Below, piece by piece: positions 36,495-45,580 of a stretch of DNA of 64,000 nt (its first letter is position 1; each line of letters opens with the position of its first letter). This DNA is from Catenovulum adriaticum (lineage in GTDB: Bacteria > Pseudomonadota > Gammaproteobacteria > Enterobacterales > Alteromonadaceae): positions 1,302,001-1,366,000 of the forward strand of contig NZ_CP109965.1 of assembly GCF_026725475.1 (NCBI RefSeq), in the 5' to 3' direction. The notes beneath the pieces are model-generated. The model was not told the DNA's origin, searched no databases, and saw nothing but the letters and a program-made list of their open reading frames with translations. The translations under genes and the position numbers were made by a program.

Positions 36495-37379
36495 TTAGTT
36501 TTTTTCAATAATAGGATCTTGGCCGCGAGTCACTCTATTATCATTGTAGGTTTGAGTTTGATCAATTAATGGTTTTTTCACCATATCAATTGATATACGG
36601 CCACTTTGAGCAAAAAAGTTAATTGGGTTATTAAAAGTAACTAATTCAACATCGGCTTCACTAAATCCTGATTCAAGCATATGTTTAGCTGTTTTAGGTA
36701 CTTTAAGCGGATCACTAATGCCCCAATCAGCTGCACTATTGATTATCATTTTCTCAGTGCCGTACTCTTTTAATAAGTTAACCATACGAGGTTCAGACAT
36801 TTTAGTATTTGGATAAATACTGTGCCCACGCCAACAGTTTGTTTCTAACACTAGTGGGAGTGTTTGCTCGTTTAAATGATCAACTAATACCATTTCTTCG
36901 GCGATACCACTTTCTTTAATGGCATCTAATGTGCGTTTGGTACCATTGATTTTGTCTCTGTGTGGCGTATGAATCAGCACTGGTAGCTCTAAATTTTTAG
37001 CCAGTTCTAATTGCTCTAGTAAAAACCTGTCTTCTTCTGGTGTCATGTCGTCGTAACCAATTTCACCTACGCCAACTACATTATCTTTTTGACAGTAACG
37101 CGGTAATAATTTCATAACTGCTTCGGCCAGTTCAACATCGTTAGACTCTTTAGGATTTAGCCCCATAGTACAAAAGTGCATAATGCCAAATTGTGATGCC
37201 CTAAAATGTTCCCAGCCAATTAATGTATCAAAATAATCAATAAATGAACCAACTTGTGTTCGTGGTTGACCTAACCAAAATGCAGGTTCAATTACCCCAA
37301 CAATTCCGGCTTCGGCCATGTTCTGATAATCATCTGTAGTGCGTGACAGCATGTGGATATGCGGGTCAAAATAATTCAT
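36495..37379 (-). CDS. eboB: EboB: TatD-family metal-dependent hydrolase
   Basis: A 294-residue amidohydrolase-fold protein. YFDPHIHMLSRTTDDY carries the N-terminal HxH metal ligands, GVGEIGYDDMTPEEDRFLLEQLELA the central glutamate, PVLIHTPHRDK and LVDHLNEQTLPL the later His ligands, and NSAADWGISDPL the final Asp. This ebo-type TatD is distinct from housekeeping TatD nucleases. Part of the eboDCAB group, 52 bases after eboA. Confidence 0.87.
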   Translation of the reverse strand: MNYFDPHIHMLSRTTDDYQNMAEAGIVGVIEPAFWLGQPRTQVGSFIDYFDTLIGWEHFRASQFGIMHFCTMGLNPKESNDVELAEAVMKLLPRYCQKDNVVGVGEIGYDDMTPEEDRFLLEQLELAKNLELPVLIHTPHRDKINGTKRTLDAIKESGIAEEMVLVDHLNEQTLPLVLETNCWRGHSIYPNTKMSEPRMVNLLKEYGTEKMIINSAADWGISDPLKVPKTAKHMLESGFSEADVELVTFNNPINFFAQSGRISIDMVKKPLIDQTQTYNDNRVTRGQDPIIEKN

Positions 37380-37431
37380 AAATCATCCTTATTAATGCTA
37401 ATGCGTGCCGGCATAAGCGTTGATACTTATA

Positions 37432-38226
37432 TTAATCTAACAATGAGAGCGCATTTTGCTCATGAAGCTGTTGATTTATTTGTGCCTGATGCTGAGCATC
37501 TTGATGCATAAAATGCTTAAGGTACTGTTGAACCTGGCTTTGATTGTTGTTATCAAGCTGGTTAAAAATAACGGCTTGCCAAATTGAAGCCGGAGGCAAT
37601 CTGTCTGCCAGTGCTTGCTCAATTGCGTAAGCAAAACACATGTTAGATAACTTAGGGTTTAGCCTGTTTTTTAAGTTTGTTATTTGGCTAATATCTAAGC
37701 CCATAAATAAAGATTTTAAGACCAACTGATTAAAATTAAGTTCCGGAAAATATTCAGCTGGGTAGGGGTTATTAAGTGCAATCGCTGAATACTCAATTAA
37801 GCTATTGCAACGGCAAGCTTTAATTGCCGTTTGTACGGCTAGACCTTGAGGATCAAGCCAGATTAAACTTGCTAGTAAAGCACATTTTTCACTTTCATCG
37901 CCAAACTGATAGTAGTTTTTTAATAGTTTGGTTGTGACCTCTGTTTGTGACTCAAACGTTATTTTTTTGTCGGTTTCAAGCGCGTTTTTAATTAATAGCA
38001 GTCTAACTAACTGAGCTAAGTTTAATGCGTTAAACTCAGCTGAAAAATCAATTTCTTGGGTGAACTTTCTTTTAACAAAAACCGATTGATTGAGTAGCTC
38101 AAGTTCTAAATCATCATGGGTTTTAGCTTGCTTAATTAGCTTAATTGCTTTTGTTAACCAAGACTGTTGTTCATCTGTTAATAACGGCGAAAGCTGTTCG
38201 GAAATTTTTGTCACTAAATTATTCAT
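37432..38226 (-). CDS. eboA: EboA domain protein
   Basis: A 264-residue, almost all-helical protein with no catalytic motif that I can name. Segments ALLASLIWLDPQGLAVQTAIKACRCNSLIEYSAIALNNPYPAEYFPELNFNQLVLKSLFMG, read in pieces, match the conserved core of EboA proteins (helical repeats ending in NPYPAxYFPE and QLVLKSLFM). Position between eboC and eboB fixes the assignment. Likely a cytoplasmic scaffold or binding protein; the biochemical role is unknown in all organisms. Confidence 0.82.
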   Translation of the reverse strand: MNNLVTKISEQLSPLLTDEQQSWLTKAIKLIKQAKTHDDLELELLNQSVFVKRKFTQEIDFSAEFNALNLAQLVRLLLIKNALETDKKITFESQTEVTTKLLKNYYQFGDESEKCALLASLIWLDPQGLAVQTAIKACRCNSLIEYSAIALNNPYPAEYFPELNFNQLVLKSLFMGLDISQITNLKNRLNPKLSNMCFAYAIEQALADRLPPASIWQAVIFNQLDNNNQSQVQQYLKHFMHQDAQHQAQINQQLHEQNALSLLD

Positions 38227-38228
38227 TT

Positions 38229-39137
38229 TTAGGTCATGTATAAATATTTACTTAAGATACGACAGGGTGGCAATAAAGCGAGTACCACCAATGCCCAAAT
38301 GTAATATCCGGAAATAGCCAACATTAGCGCATCGAGTGGGATTACACCAATAATCATAAACATGATCATTTTTTGAATGTTATCAGGCGTGAAGTTAAAC
38401 CAAAGCGGTATTAAACGTTTCAGCATTAAAATAAGCCAAACCACAATTAAACCACTACCGATTAATTGAGTTTGAATTGATTCACCTAATACATAAAACA
38501 GCAACATAAATAAGCTGGCTGCCGTGGCTAGCAATAATCCAGAGGTTAGCCATAATGCATTACGATTTTTAGCTTGGGTCTCTTGCTTACTCAAAAAGGT
38601 TAAGCCAGTGATATAAAACCAAATGGGTAGGGCAATTAAATAGATACTTTGAGGTAAAACTTGCTCGCTTGATTGAAACGTAAAAACAACAAAACTTGCG
38701 CCTAATAGCCAATTAAAATAACGACAAAAGCCCATCATAATAGAACCGGCTAAGCCTTCTTTAAAAACACTGTTGTAAAGCAAAATACAAGCGGCTAACC
38801 CAAACCCAACGTAAAAAGGAATTAAATTAGGCCATGAAAAATAAGCGCTTAATAATAAACCTGCGGCCATTAAACCTAAGCCAAACAGCCAGCCTATTTT
38901 TAGTGAGATTTGTCCGCTGGGGAGCGGTCGGTTTGCACGTTCTGCTAAATCTTCTTTGTAATCAAAGCAATCATTAAGCGCCATACCGCCATAATAAAAA
39001 GCGAGACTAGCCAGCACCAAAATTACTAGGCTACTGTTGACTTGACCAGAACTAGCAATTACTGAGGCCGCAATTATATTACTTATTGCGGTTAATCCAT
39101 TTGGCGCTCTAACTAGTTGTAATATCGATTTTAACAT
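38229..39137 (-). CDS. eboC: EboC: UbiA-like prenyltransferase-family membrane protein
   Basis: A 302-residue integral membrane protein of the UbiA superfamily with about eight to nine helices. The first Asp-rich motif is NDCFDYKEDLAERANRPLPSG, the classic prenyl-diphosphate/Mg site (NDxxDxxxD form). The second motif of true UbiA enzymes is weaker here, which is usual in EboC. It overlaps eboD by one base and eboA follows after 2 bases, so these are translationally coupled. It could prenylate or carry a lipid-linked intermediate. Confidence 0.88.
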   Translation of the reverse strand: MLKSILQLVRAPNGLTAISNIIAASVIASSGQVNSSLVILVLASLAFYYGGMALNDCFDYKEDLAERANRPLPSGQISLKIGWLFGLGLMAAGLLLSAYFSWPNLIPFYVGFGLAACILLYNSVFKEGLAGSIMMGFCRYFNWLLGASFVVFTFQSSEQVLPQSIYLIALPIWFYITGLTFLSKQETQAKNRNALWLTSGLLLATAASLFMLLFYVLGESIQTQLIGSGLIVVWLILMLKRLIPLWFNFTPDNIQKMIMFMIIGVIPLDALMLAISGYYIWALVVLALLPPCRILSKYLYMT

Positions 39138-40318
39138 TATGCTACTTGCTCAATCAGCTGGCAATATTGCTCAGATTGAATGCATTTAACTGAATCCGCC
39201 ATGATTTGAATATCAATTTCATTGACTTCAAAACCTTTGCCAATTCCGTTTAATAAAGTAATACATAGGCGACCGCCCAAATGCTCTTTAAATTCGTTAA
39301 GTGCTTGCTCTACATTTAATTTACGTAGGGCAGGGTGATTTAACTCAAAACCTAACACATCGAGCAATGATAAAATTTGTTTTAATTCATGCTCGCTTAA
39401 ATAGCCAAGTTTGAACGAATAAATGCTGTCCATTGCAATACCAATGGCAACGGCTTCACCATGTCTTAGTTCATTATTCGATAATTCTTCCAGTTTATGT
39501 GCAGACCAATGACCAAAATCTAATGGACGCGCACTACCATATTCAAAGGCATCACCGCTGTTTGCGATATGATTTAAATGCCATTTTGCGCCCTTAATAA
39601 TCATGTTTTCCATGGAGACATCTTCAAATTGAGCTAATAAATGGCGGGCTTGATAAAGCTCATTAAAAAAGCGTTGGTCTTTGATTAATGCCACTTTTAT
39701 GGCTTCGGAAATACCAGACCGCTTGTCGCGGTTAGATAAAGAATCGAGTAAATCAAAGTCGTTTACAACTGCAAAAGGGGGGACAAAAGTGCCTAAATAA
39801 TTTTTGCGTTTGTGGTAGTTAATTGCGTTTTTAACGCCAACACCGGCATCGTTTTGACCTAAAACTGTGCTTGGCATTCTAATTAAACGAATCCCTCTGT
39901 GGGCGGTTGCAGCTGCAAAGCCGACAGCATCAACCACAGCACCACCGCCGATTACTAAAATATATGAGTGTCGGTCAATTGCATGTGTTTCTACAGCTTG
40001 GTAAATAGTATCTAATAATAGTTCATCATTTTTACAAGCTTCGCCGCCTTGAATAATAATTTCAGGCAATACAGGGATTTGATGGGTTTTATAATAATTT
40101 TTTAATTGTGCGATTAATTCAGGTTGATGCTTTGCCACCTCAGAATCAATAACAGGTAATAGCTTAGGAGATTCATGTAAGTTATCAATGAGCTTAAATA
40201 AGGTATCGTTGCTTACATTAAAACTTTGCCGGGTAAATAATACTGGATAATCATAACTCACCTGAAATTGTTGACGGATATTAACTGACGAATAGTCAAA
40301 TGGATTATTTTGAGTCAT
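39137..40318 (-). CDS. eboD: EboD: 3-dehydroquinate-synthase-like sugar phosphate cyclase
   Basis: A 393-residue member of the sugar phosphate cyclase superfamily (AroB-like). NAD and metal motifs are visible: VIGGGAVVDAVGFAAATAHRGIRLIRMPSTVLGQNDAGVGVKNAIN, in pieces, then SGISEAIKVALIKD, DFGHWSAHKLEELS and LRHGEAVAIGIAMD (His and Glu metal ligands). The unusual PSTVLGQNDAGVGVKNAIN loop differs from AroB, so the substrate is probably not DAHP. First gene of the cluster; its promoter should lie in 40319-40590. Confidence 0.9.
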   Translation of the reverse strand: MTQNNPFDYSSVNIRQQFQVSYDYPVLFTRQSFNVSNDTLFKLIDNLHESPKLLPVIDSEVAKHQPELIAQLKNYYKTHQIPVLPEIIIQGGEACKNDELLLDTIYQAVETHAIDRHSYILVIGGGAVVDAVGFAAATAHRGIRLIRMPSTVLGQNDAGVGVKNAINYHKRKNYLGTFVPPFAVVNDFDLLDSLSNRDKRSGISEAIKVALIKDQRFFNELYQARHLLAQFEDVSMENMIIKGAKWHLNHIANSGDAFEYGSARPLDFGHWSAHKLEELSNNELRHGEAVAIGIAMDSIYSFKLGYLSEHELKQILSLLDVLGFELNHPALRKLNVEQALNEFKEHLGGRLCITLLNGIGKGFEVNEIDIQIMADSVKCIQSEQYCQLIEQVA

Positions 40319-40682
40319 GTTTACCTCTTTAGTACGACGACAAATCTGTACATTAGAATCGCTAATAAGCTTCAGTTATTACTAAAATATTAATCAAAGG
40401 CAAATAGTATAACCTTAGTTCAACACAATCAATATTATATGTTGAAATGCTGTTATAGTTTTTGTTTTTTAGGGTATAACGTTTACTATTTATTCATTTT
40501 AGACTACCAGAAATCTGTATTTGACGTTTTTTACCGTTTAAAAAGAGGCTTTGGTGTTAACAATTTACCGCAAACTAATTGCTTATATTTAGACGTTTAG
40601 ACGTCTAGACGTAAACTATTTGACAAAAGCGGCAAATCCAGCAACAATTCACCTTCTTTAAATCAGTCTGGAGCCATAATAG
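40319..40682. other. Divergent regulatory region between eboD and metA
   Basis: 364 bases of AT-rich DNA with no coding potential. It must hold the minus-strand promoter of the ebo cluster and the metA promoter. The only clear operator is the MetJ array at 40591-40614, which is near metA and about 270 bases from eboD. Confidence 0.6.
40591..40614 (+). promoter_or_regulatory. Three tandem MetJ boxes
   Basis: AGACGTTT-AGACGTCT-AGACGTAA: three abutting 8-bp met boxes, the middle one a perfect consensus. They lie 69 bases before the metA start. MetJ with S-adenosylmethionine binds such arrays cooperatively and represses methionine genes. Confidence 0.9.
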
Positions 40683-41615
40683 ATGCCTATCAAAATTCCT
40701 GATCAGTTACCCGCGATCCAAGTTTTGGGTGAGGAAAACATCTTTGTAATGTCTGACAGTCGAGCGCAAAGTCAAGATATTCGGCCGTTAGAGTTAGCCA
40801 TTCTGAATTTAATGCCAAACAAGATTGAAACCGAAGTTCAATTAATGCGTTTATTAGCAAATTCACCATTGCAGGTGAATATTGATTTGCTGCGTATTGA
40901 TATGCATGTTTCTAAAAATACACCAGAGTCACATATGTCTGCTTTTTATCATTTATTTGATGATATAAAAAAGAACAAAAAAAATTATGACGGCTTAATT
41001 ATTACAGGTGCACCTTTAGGTTTAATTGATTATACCGAGGTAAAATACTGGGATAAAATGAAAGAAATTATGGATTGGGCACAGCAACATGTACAATCTA
41101 CGTTATATTTGTGCTGGGCGGCACATGCGGCTTTGTATCATCAATATGGCTTAAATCGTTTTTTACGTGACGAAAAAATTTCAGGTGTATTTAAACACAA
41201 AACCTTAGATCCACTTGAGCCTTTAACTCAGGGTTTTGATGACGTTTTTAATATGCCACATTCACGTTATGCACAAGTGCCACTTGAGGAACTTGAAGCG
41301 CATGATAAATTGAATGTTTTAGCTAGCTGTGATGAAGGCGGCGCTTTTTTAGTTGCCAGCAAAGACAGACGAAGTGTATTTATTACTGGACATCCAGAGT
41401 ATAATGCAACCACGCTACAAGATGAATATTTACGTGATGTTAAAACTGGTTTAGAACCAGCGATACCGGAACATTATTTTCCGGATGACAATCCGCAATT
41501 AGCGCCAAATAATGTCTGGCGAAGCCATGGTAACTTACTGTTTTGCAATTGGTTAAATCATTATGTGTATCAAGCGACACCATTTGATTTGTCTCAATTA
41601 TCCGGGCAAAGCTAA
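40683..41615 (+). CDS. metA: Homoserine O-succinyltransferase
   Basis: Activates homoserine for methionine synthesis. The 310-residue protein starts MPIKIPDQLPAIQVLGEENI as in E. coli MetA; nucleophile Cys is in LYLCWAAHAALY, with the partner His in TGHPEYNA and Glu following. The specificity loop reads TGAPLGL, with Gly where acetyl-CoA-using homologues have Glu, so succinyl-CoA is the likely donor. Repressed by MetJ through the triple box upstream; a strong terminator follows. Confidence 0.95.
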   Translation: MPIKIPDQLPAIQVLGEENIFVMSDSRAQSQDIRPLELAILNLMPNKIETEVQLMRLLANSPLQVNIDLLRIDMHVSKNTPESHMSAFYHLFDDIKKNKKNYDGLIITGAPLGLIDYTEVKYWDKMKEIMDWAQQHVQSTLYLCWAAHAALYHQYGLNRFLRDEKISGVFKHKTLDPLEPLTQGFDDVFNMPHSRYAQVPLEELEAHDKLNVLASCDEGGAFLVASKDRRSVFITGHPEYNATTLQDEYLRDVKTGLEPAIPEHYFPDDNPQLAPNNVWRSHGNLLFCNWLNHYVYQATPFDLSQLSGQS

Positions 41616-41639
41616 GTTTAGGTAATTAGGTTGAATGAA

Positions 41640-41664
41640 AAAAGCGCCACAGGTTGGCGCTTTT
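41640..41664 (+). terminator. metA terminator
   Basis: AAAAGCGCCA-CAGGT-TGGCGCTTTT: a 10-bp stem with GC core and T-tract, 25 bases after the metA stop. Textbook intrinsic terminator. Confidence 0.85.
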
Positions 41665-41787
41665 GCATTTTCAAGAATCAAGTAAAATACAGGTTTTTAT
41701 TTTATTACAGGCCTGTATAACAACAAATATACATTGAGTTGATGAACGCGAATTATCAACAATATAAAGGTTTTGAGAAGGTATTGT

Positions 41788-44700
41788 ATGAGTAAACAGA
41801 GTGAAGTCAGTCAGGTTATTAAATCGCTATTAAAAGAGCGAATCCTAGTTTTAGATGGCGGTATGGGAACTATGATTCAAAACCGCAAGCTGACCGAACA
41901 AGCCTACCGTGGCGAGCGTTTTGCTGACTGGCATTTAGATGTTAAAGGGAATAACGATTTATTAAGTTTGACCCAGCCTGAAATTATCGAAGAAATTTAC
42001 AGCGATTATTTATCAGCAGGGGCTGATATTATTGAAACCAATACTTTTAACTCAACAACGATTTCAATGGCTGATTATGAAATGCAGTCTCTGAGTCGTG
42101 AAATAAATGTTGAATCAGCAAAATTGGCTCGTCGTATAGCAGATAAGTTTACCGCTCAAAACCCGGATAAACCTAGATTTGTCGCAGGTGTTATTGGCCC
42201 AACTAGTAAAACAGCTTCTATCTCTCCTGATGTAAATGACCCCGGCTTTCGTAATGTCAGTTTTGATGCATTGGTTAATGCTTATACGGAATCAACAGAA
42301 GCGTTAATTGAAGGCGGCGCCGATTTAATTTTAATAGAAACTATTTTCGATACGCTTAATGCTAAAGCGGCTGGTTTTGCGGTTTTGCAAGCATTTGAAA
42401 ATACGGGTATCGAATTACCTATTATGATTTCGGGGACCATTACTGATGCATCCGGTCGAACATTATCAGGTCAAACCACAGAAGCTTTTTATAATTCGCT
42501 TCGCCACCTTCAACCAATTTCGATAGGTTTAAACTGTGCGTTAGGCCCAGCTGAGCTTCGCCAATATGTTGAAGAGCTTAGTCGAGTATCTGATTTTGCT
42601 GTTTCAGTACATCCAAATGCAGGTTTACCTAATGCGTTTGGTGAGTACGACTTATCGCCGGAAGATATGGCCATTCATATTAAAGAGTGGGCTGAATCAG
42701 GCTTTTTCAACATTGTGGGTGGTTGTTGCGGCACCGCCCCTGAACATATTGCAGAGATTGCAAAAGCGGTAAATGGGGTGACACCACGCGAAATTAAACC
42801 GCGCGAAGTTGCCTGTCGTTTATCTGGTTTAGAGCCTCTTACGATTAATAGCAGCTCGTTATTTGTAAATGTTGGTGAACGAACCAATATTACGGGTTCT
42901 GCTAAATTTAAACGCTTAATAAAAGAAGAGCTTTATGACGAAGCCTTAGATGTTGCACGCCAACAAGTTGAAAATGGTGCGCAAATCATCGACATTAATA
43001 TGGATGAAGGCATGTTAGATTCACAAGCTGCGATGGTGCGCTTTTTAAATCTGATTGCCTCAGAGCCTGATATTTCTCGTGTCCCTATTATGATTGATTC
43101 ATCTAAGTGGGAAATTTTAGAAGCGGGCCTTAAATGCATCCAAGGCAAAGGCATTGTTAACTCTATTAGTCTGAAAGAAGGTGAAGAAAAATTCATTGGA
43201 CAAGCTAAATTATTAAGACGTTATGGCGCCGCTGTTATTGTTATGGCATTTGATGAAGATGGCCAAGCAGATACACGCGCTCGCAAATATGAAATTTGTA
43301 AACGCTCTTATGATGTTTTAGTTAACAAAGTTGGATTTCCGCCAGAAGATATTATTTTCGATCCGAATATTTTTGCCGTTGCAACTGGTATTGATGAGCA
43401 TAACAACTATGCAGTCGATTTTATTGAGGCATGTAAAGATATTACTGATAATTTACCTCATGCAATGATCTCTGGTGGTGTTTCAAATGTATCATTCTCG
43501 TTCCGTGGTAATGATCCCGTTCGAGAAGCCATTCATGCTGTATTTTTATATTATGCGATAAAAAATGGCCTAACTATGGGTATCGTTAATGCAGGTCAGT
43601 TAGCTATTTATGATGATATTCCAGCTGAATTAAAAGCTGCGGTTGAAGATGTTGTTTTAAACAAAACCGATGAAGCAACAGAAAACTTACTCGCGATTGC
43701 AGAAAATTATCGTGGCAGTGGTGCCAAAGCAGAAGATCCAGCCGCACAGGAATGGCGTAGTTGGGACGTGAAAAAACGTTTGGAGTATTCGTTAGTTAAA
43801 GGGATTACTGATTTTATTGAAGAAGATACAGAAGCCGCTCGTCAAGTTTCTGAAAAACCACTGCATGTGATTGAAGGGCCGTTAATGGACGGCATGAATG
43901 TAGTAGGCGATTTATTTGGTGAAGGCAAAATGTTTTTGCCACAAGTGGTCAAATCTGCCCGAGTAATGAAACGAGCGGTTGCTTATTTAGAACCTTACAT
44001 CGAAGCCCAAAAAGAAGAAGGCCAAACCAACGGGAAAATTTTATTAGCCACGGTGAAAGGTGATGTTCACGATATAGGCAAAAATATTGTAGGTGTGGTG
44101 CTGCAATGTAATAACTATGAAATTGTTGATTTAGGTGTCATGGTGCCAGCAGACAAAATACTAAAAACGGCGATTGAAGAAAAATGTGACATTATAGGTT
44201 TATCAGGTTTAATTACACCCTCGCTGGATGAAATGGTTCACGTGGCAAAAGAGATGAAACGCCAAGGTTTTGAATTGCCATTACTGATTGGTGGTGCGAC
44301 GACCTCAAAAGCTCATACCGCTGTAAAAATAGAGCAGCAATATGAACATCCGGTAGTTTATGTACCTAACGCTTCTCGTAGTGTCTCGGTTGCATCATCT
44401 TTATTAAGTAAAGAGTTACGTCCGGCATTTGTTAAGCGTATAGATGAAGAATATGAGCGAGTTCGTGAACAACATGCTAACCGTGGACCTCGTACCAAAT
44501 TAGTCAGTTACGAAGCAGCCCAAGCGAATCGCTTCCCGTTGTCTTTTGAAAATTACACACCAGTAAAACCCAAAAAATTAGGTATAACTGAGTTACAAGA
44601 TGTATCTATCAGTGATATTCGCCAATATATCGACTGGACACCTTTCTTTTTAACTTGGCAGCTAAGCGGTAAATATCCTGCTATTTTACAACATGAATTA

Positions 44701-45486
44701 GTCGGTGAAGAGGCGCAAAAATTATTCAATGATGCTAATCAAATTTTGGATACCATTGAGCGTGAAGGCAAAATTAAAGCCAAAGGTATATTTGGTTTAT
44801 TTGCGGCTGCGCGCCAGGGCGATGATATTAGTATTTTTGAAGATGAAAACCGTAACTCAGAGTTAATGCGGGTACATCATTTAAGAAACCAAGGTGAGAA
44901 AAAAGCGGGCCAATACAACCGAGCATTAAGTGATTATATTGCCGATGCAGACTCAGGCATTGATGATTACATAGGTGGCTTTGCGGTAACTGCTGGTTTT
45001 GGTGTCGATGAATGGGCGAACGAGTTTTTAGCTGAGCACGACGATTACAATAGCATTATGGTAAAAGCAATCGCCGATCGATTAGCTGAAGCCTTTGCTG
45101 AATATTTACATCTTAAAGTGCGTACCGAATACTGGGGTTATGCACCGGATGAAGATTTAAATAATGAAATGCTCATTCGTGAAAAATATCAAGGTATTCG
45201 TCCGGCTCCAGGTTATGCAGCTTGTCCAGAACACACAGAGAAAAAGCTATTATGGCAGTTACTGGATGTTGAAAACCGAGTTGGAATTAGCCTAACTGAA
45301 AGTTGTGCTATGTGGCCGGGCGCTTCCGTTAGTGGTTGGTATTTTGCTCATCCAGATAGTAAATATTTTGCGGTTGGTAAAATTAAGCAGCAGCAAGTTG
45401 AAAGTTATGCTGAGCGTAAAGGCATGACACTCACAGAAGCTGAACGTTGGTTAGCACCTAACTTGGATTACGATCCAGACGCATAA
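41788..45486 (+). CDS. metH: Methionine synthase, cobalamin-dependent
   Basis: Methylates homocysteine from methyltetrahydrofolate through cobalamin. The full four-module, 1232-residue enzyme is present: homocysteine/zinc domain (VLDGGMGTMIQ, IGLNCALG, VGGCCGT), pterin domain (NVGERTNITGSAKF, DINMDEGM), cobalamin domain with TVKGDVHDIGKNIVGVVL (His761, the lower axial ligand), and the C-terminal reactivation domain (RTEYWGYAPDE, YAACPEHTEK). ATG 41788 has AGAAGG 6 bases upstream. No met box or B12 riboswitch is visible ahead of it. Confidence 0.97.
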   Translation: MSKQSEVSQVIKSLLKERILVLDGGMGTMIQNRKLTEQAYRGERFADWHLDVKGNNDLLSLTQPEIIEEIYSDYLSAGADIIETNTFNSTTISMADYEMQSLSREINVESAKLARRIADKFTAQNPDKPRFVAGVIGPTSKTASISPDVNDPGFRNVSFDALVNAYTESTEALIEGGADLILIETIFDTLNAKAAGFAVLQAFENTGIELPIMISGTITDASGRTLSGQTTEAFYNSLRHLQPISIGLNCALGPAELRQYVEELSRVSDFAVSVHPNAGLPNAFGEYDLSPEDMAIHIKEWAESGFFNIVGGCCGTAPEHIAEIAKAVNGVTPREIKPREVACRLSGLEPLTINSSSLFVNVGERTNITGSAKFKRLIKEELYDEALDVARQQVENGAQIIDINMDEGMLDSQAAMVRFLNLIASEPDISRVPIMIDSSKWEILEAGLKCIQGKGIVNSISLKEGEEKFIGQAKLLRRYGAAVIVMAFDEDGQADTRARKYEICKRSYDVLVNKVGFPPEDIIFDPNIFAVATGIDEHNNYAVDFIEACKDITDNLPHAMISGGVSNVSFSFRGNDPVREAIHAVFLYYAIKNGLTMGIVNAGQLAIYDDIPAELKAAVEDVVLNKTDEATENLLAIAENYRGSGAKAEDPAAQEWRSWDVKKRLEYSLVKGITDFIEEDTEAARQVSEKPLHVIEGPLMDGMNVVGDLFGEGKMFLPQVVKSARVMKRAVAYLEPYIEAQKEEGQTNGKILLATVKGDVHDIGKNIVGVVLQCNNYEIVDLGVMVPADKILKTAIEEKCDIIGLSGLITPSLDEMVHVAKEMKRQGFELPLLIGGATTSKAHTAVKIEQQYEHPVVYVPNASRSVSVASSLLSKELRPAFVKRIDEEYERVREQHANRGPRTKLVSYEAAQANRFPLSFENYTPVKPKKLGITELQDVSISDIRQYIDWTPFFLTWQLSGKYPAILQHELVGEEAQKLFNDANQILDTIEREGKIKAKGIFGLFAAARQGDDISIFEDENRNSELMRVHHLRNQGEKKAGQYNRALSDYIADADSGIDDYIGGFAVTAGFGVDEWANEFLAEHDDYNSIMVKAIADRLAEAFAEYLHLKVRTEYWGYAPDEDLNNEMLIREKYQGIRPAPGYAACPEHTEKKLLWQLLDVENRVGISLTESCAMWPGASVSGWYFAHPDSKYFAVGKIKQQQVESYAERKGMTLTEAERWLAPNLDYDPDA

Positions 45487-45520
45487 CAACTCATATGCTT
45501 AAATTTAGCCAGTTGGCCGT

Positions 45521-45552
45521 ATAAATCCCACATTTTTGTGGGATTTATATTT
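45521..45552 (+). terminator. metH terminator
   Basis: ATAAATCCCACA / TGTGGGATTTAT, a 12-bp stem with a T4 loop and T-rich 3' side, 34 bases after metH. Confidence 0.8.
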
Positions 45553-45580
45553 TAATTAACATGAAATGGTAGGGCTTTTT

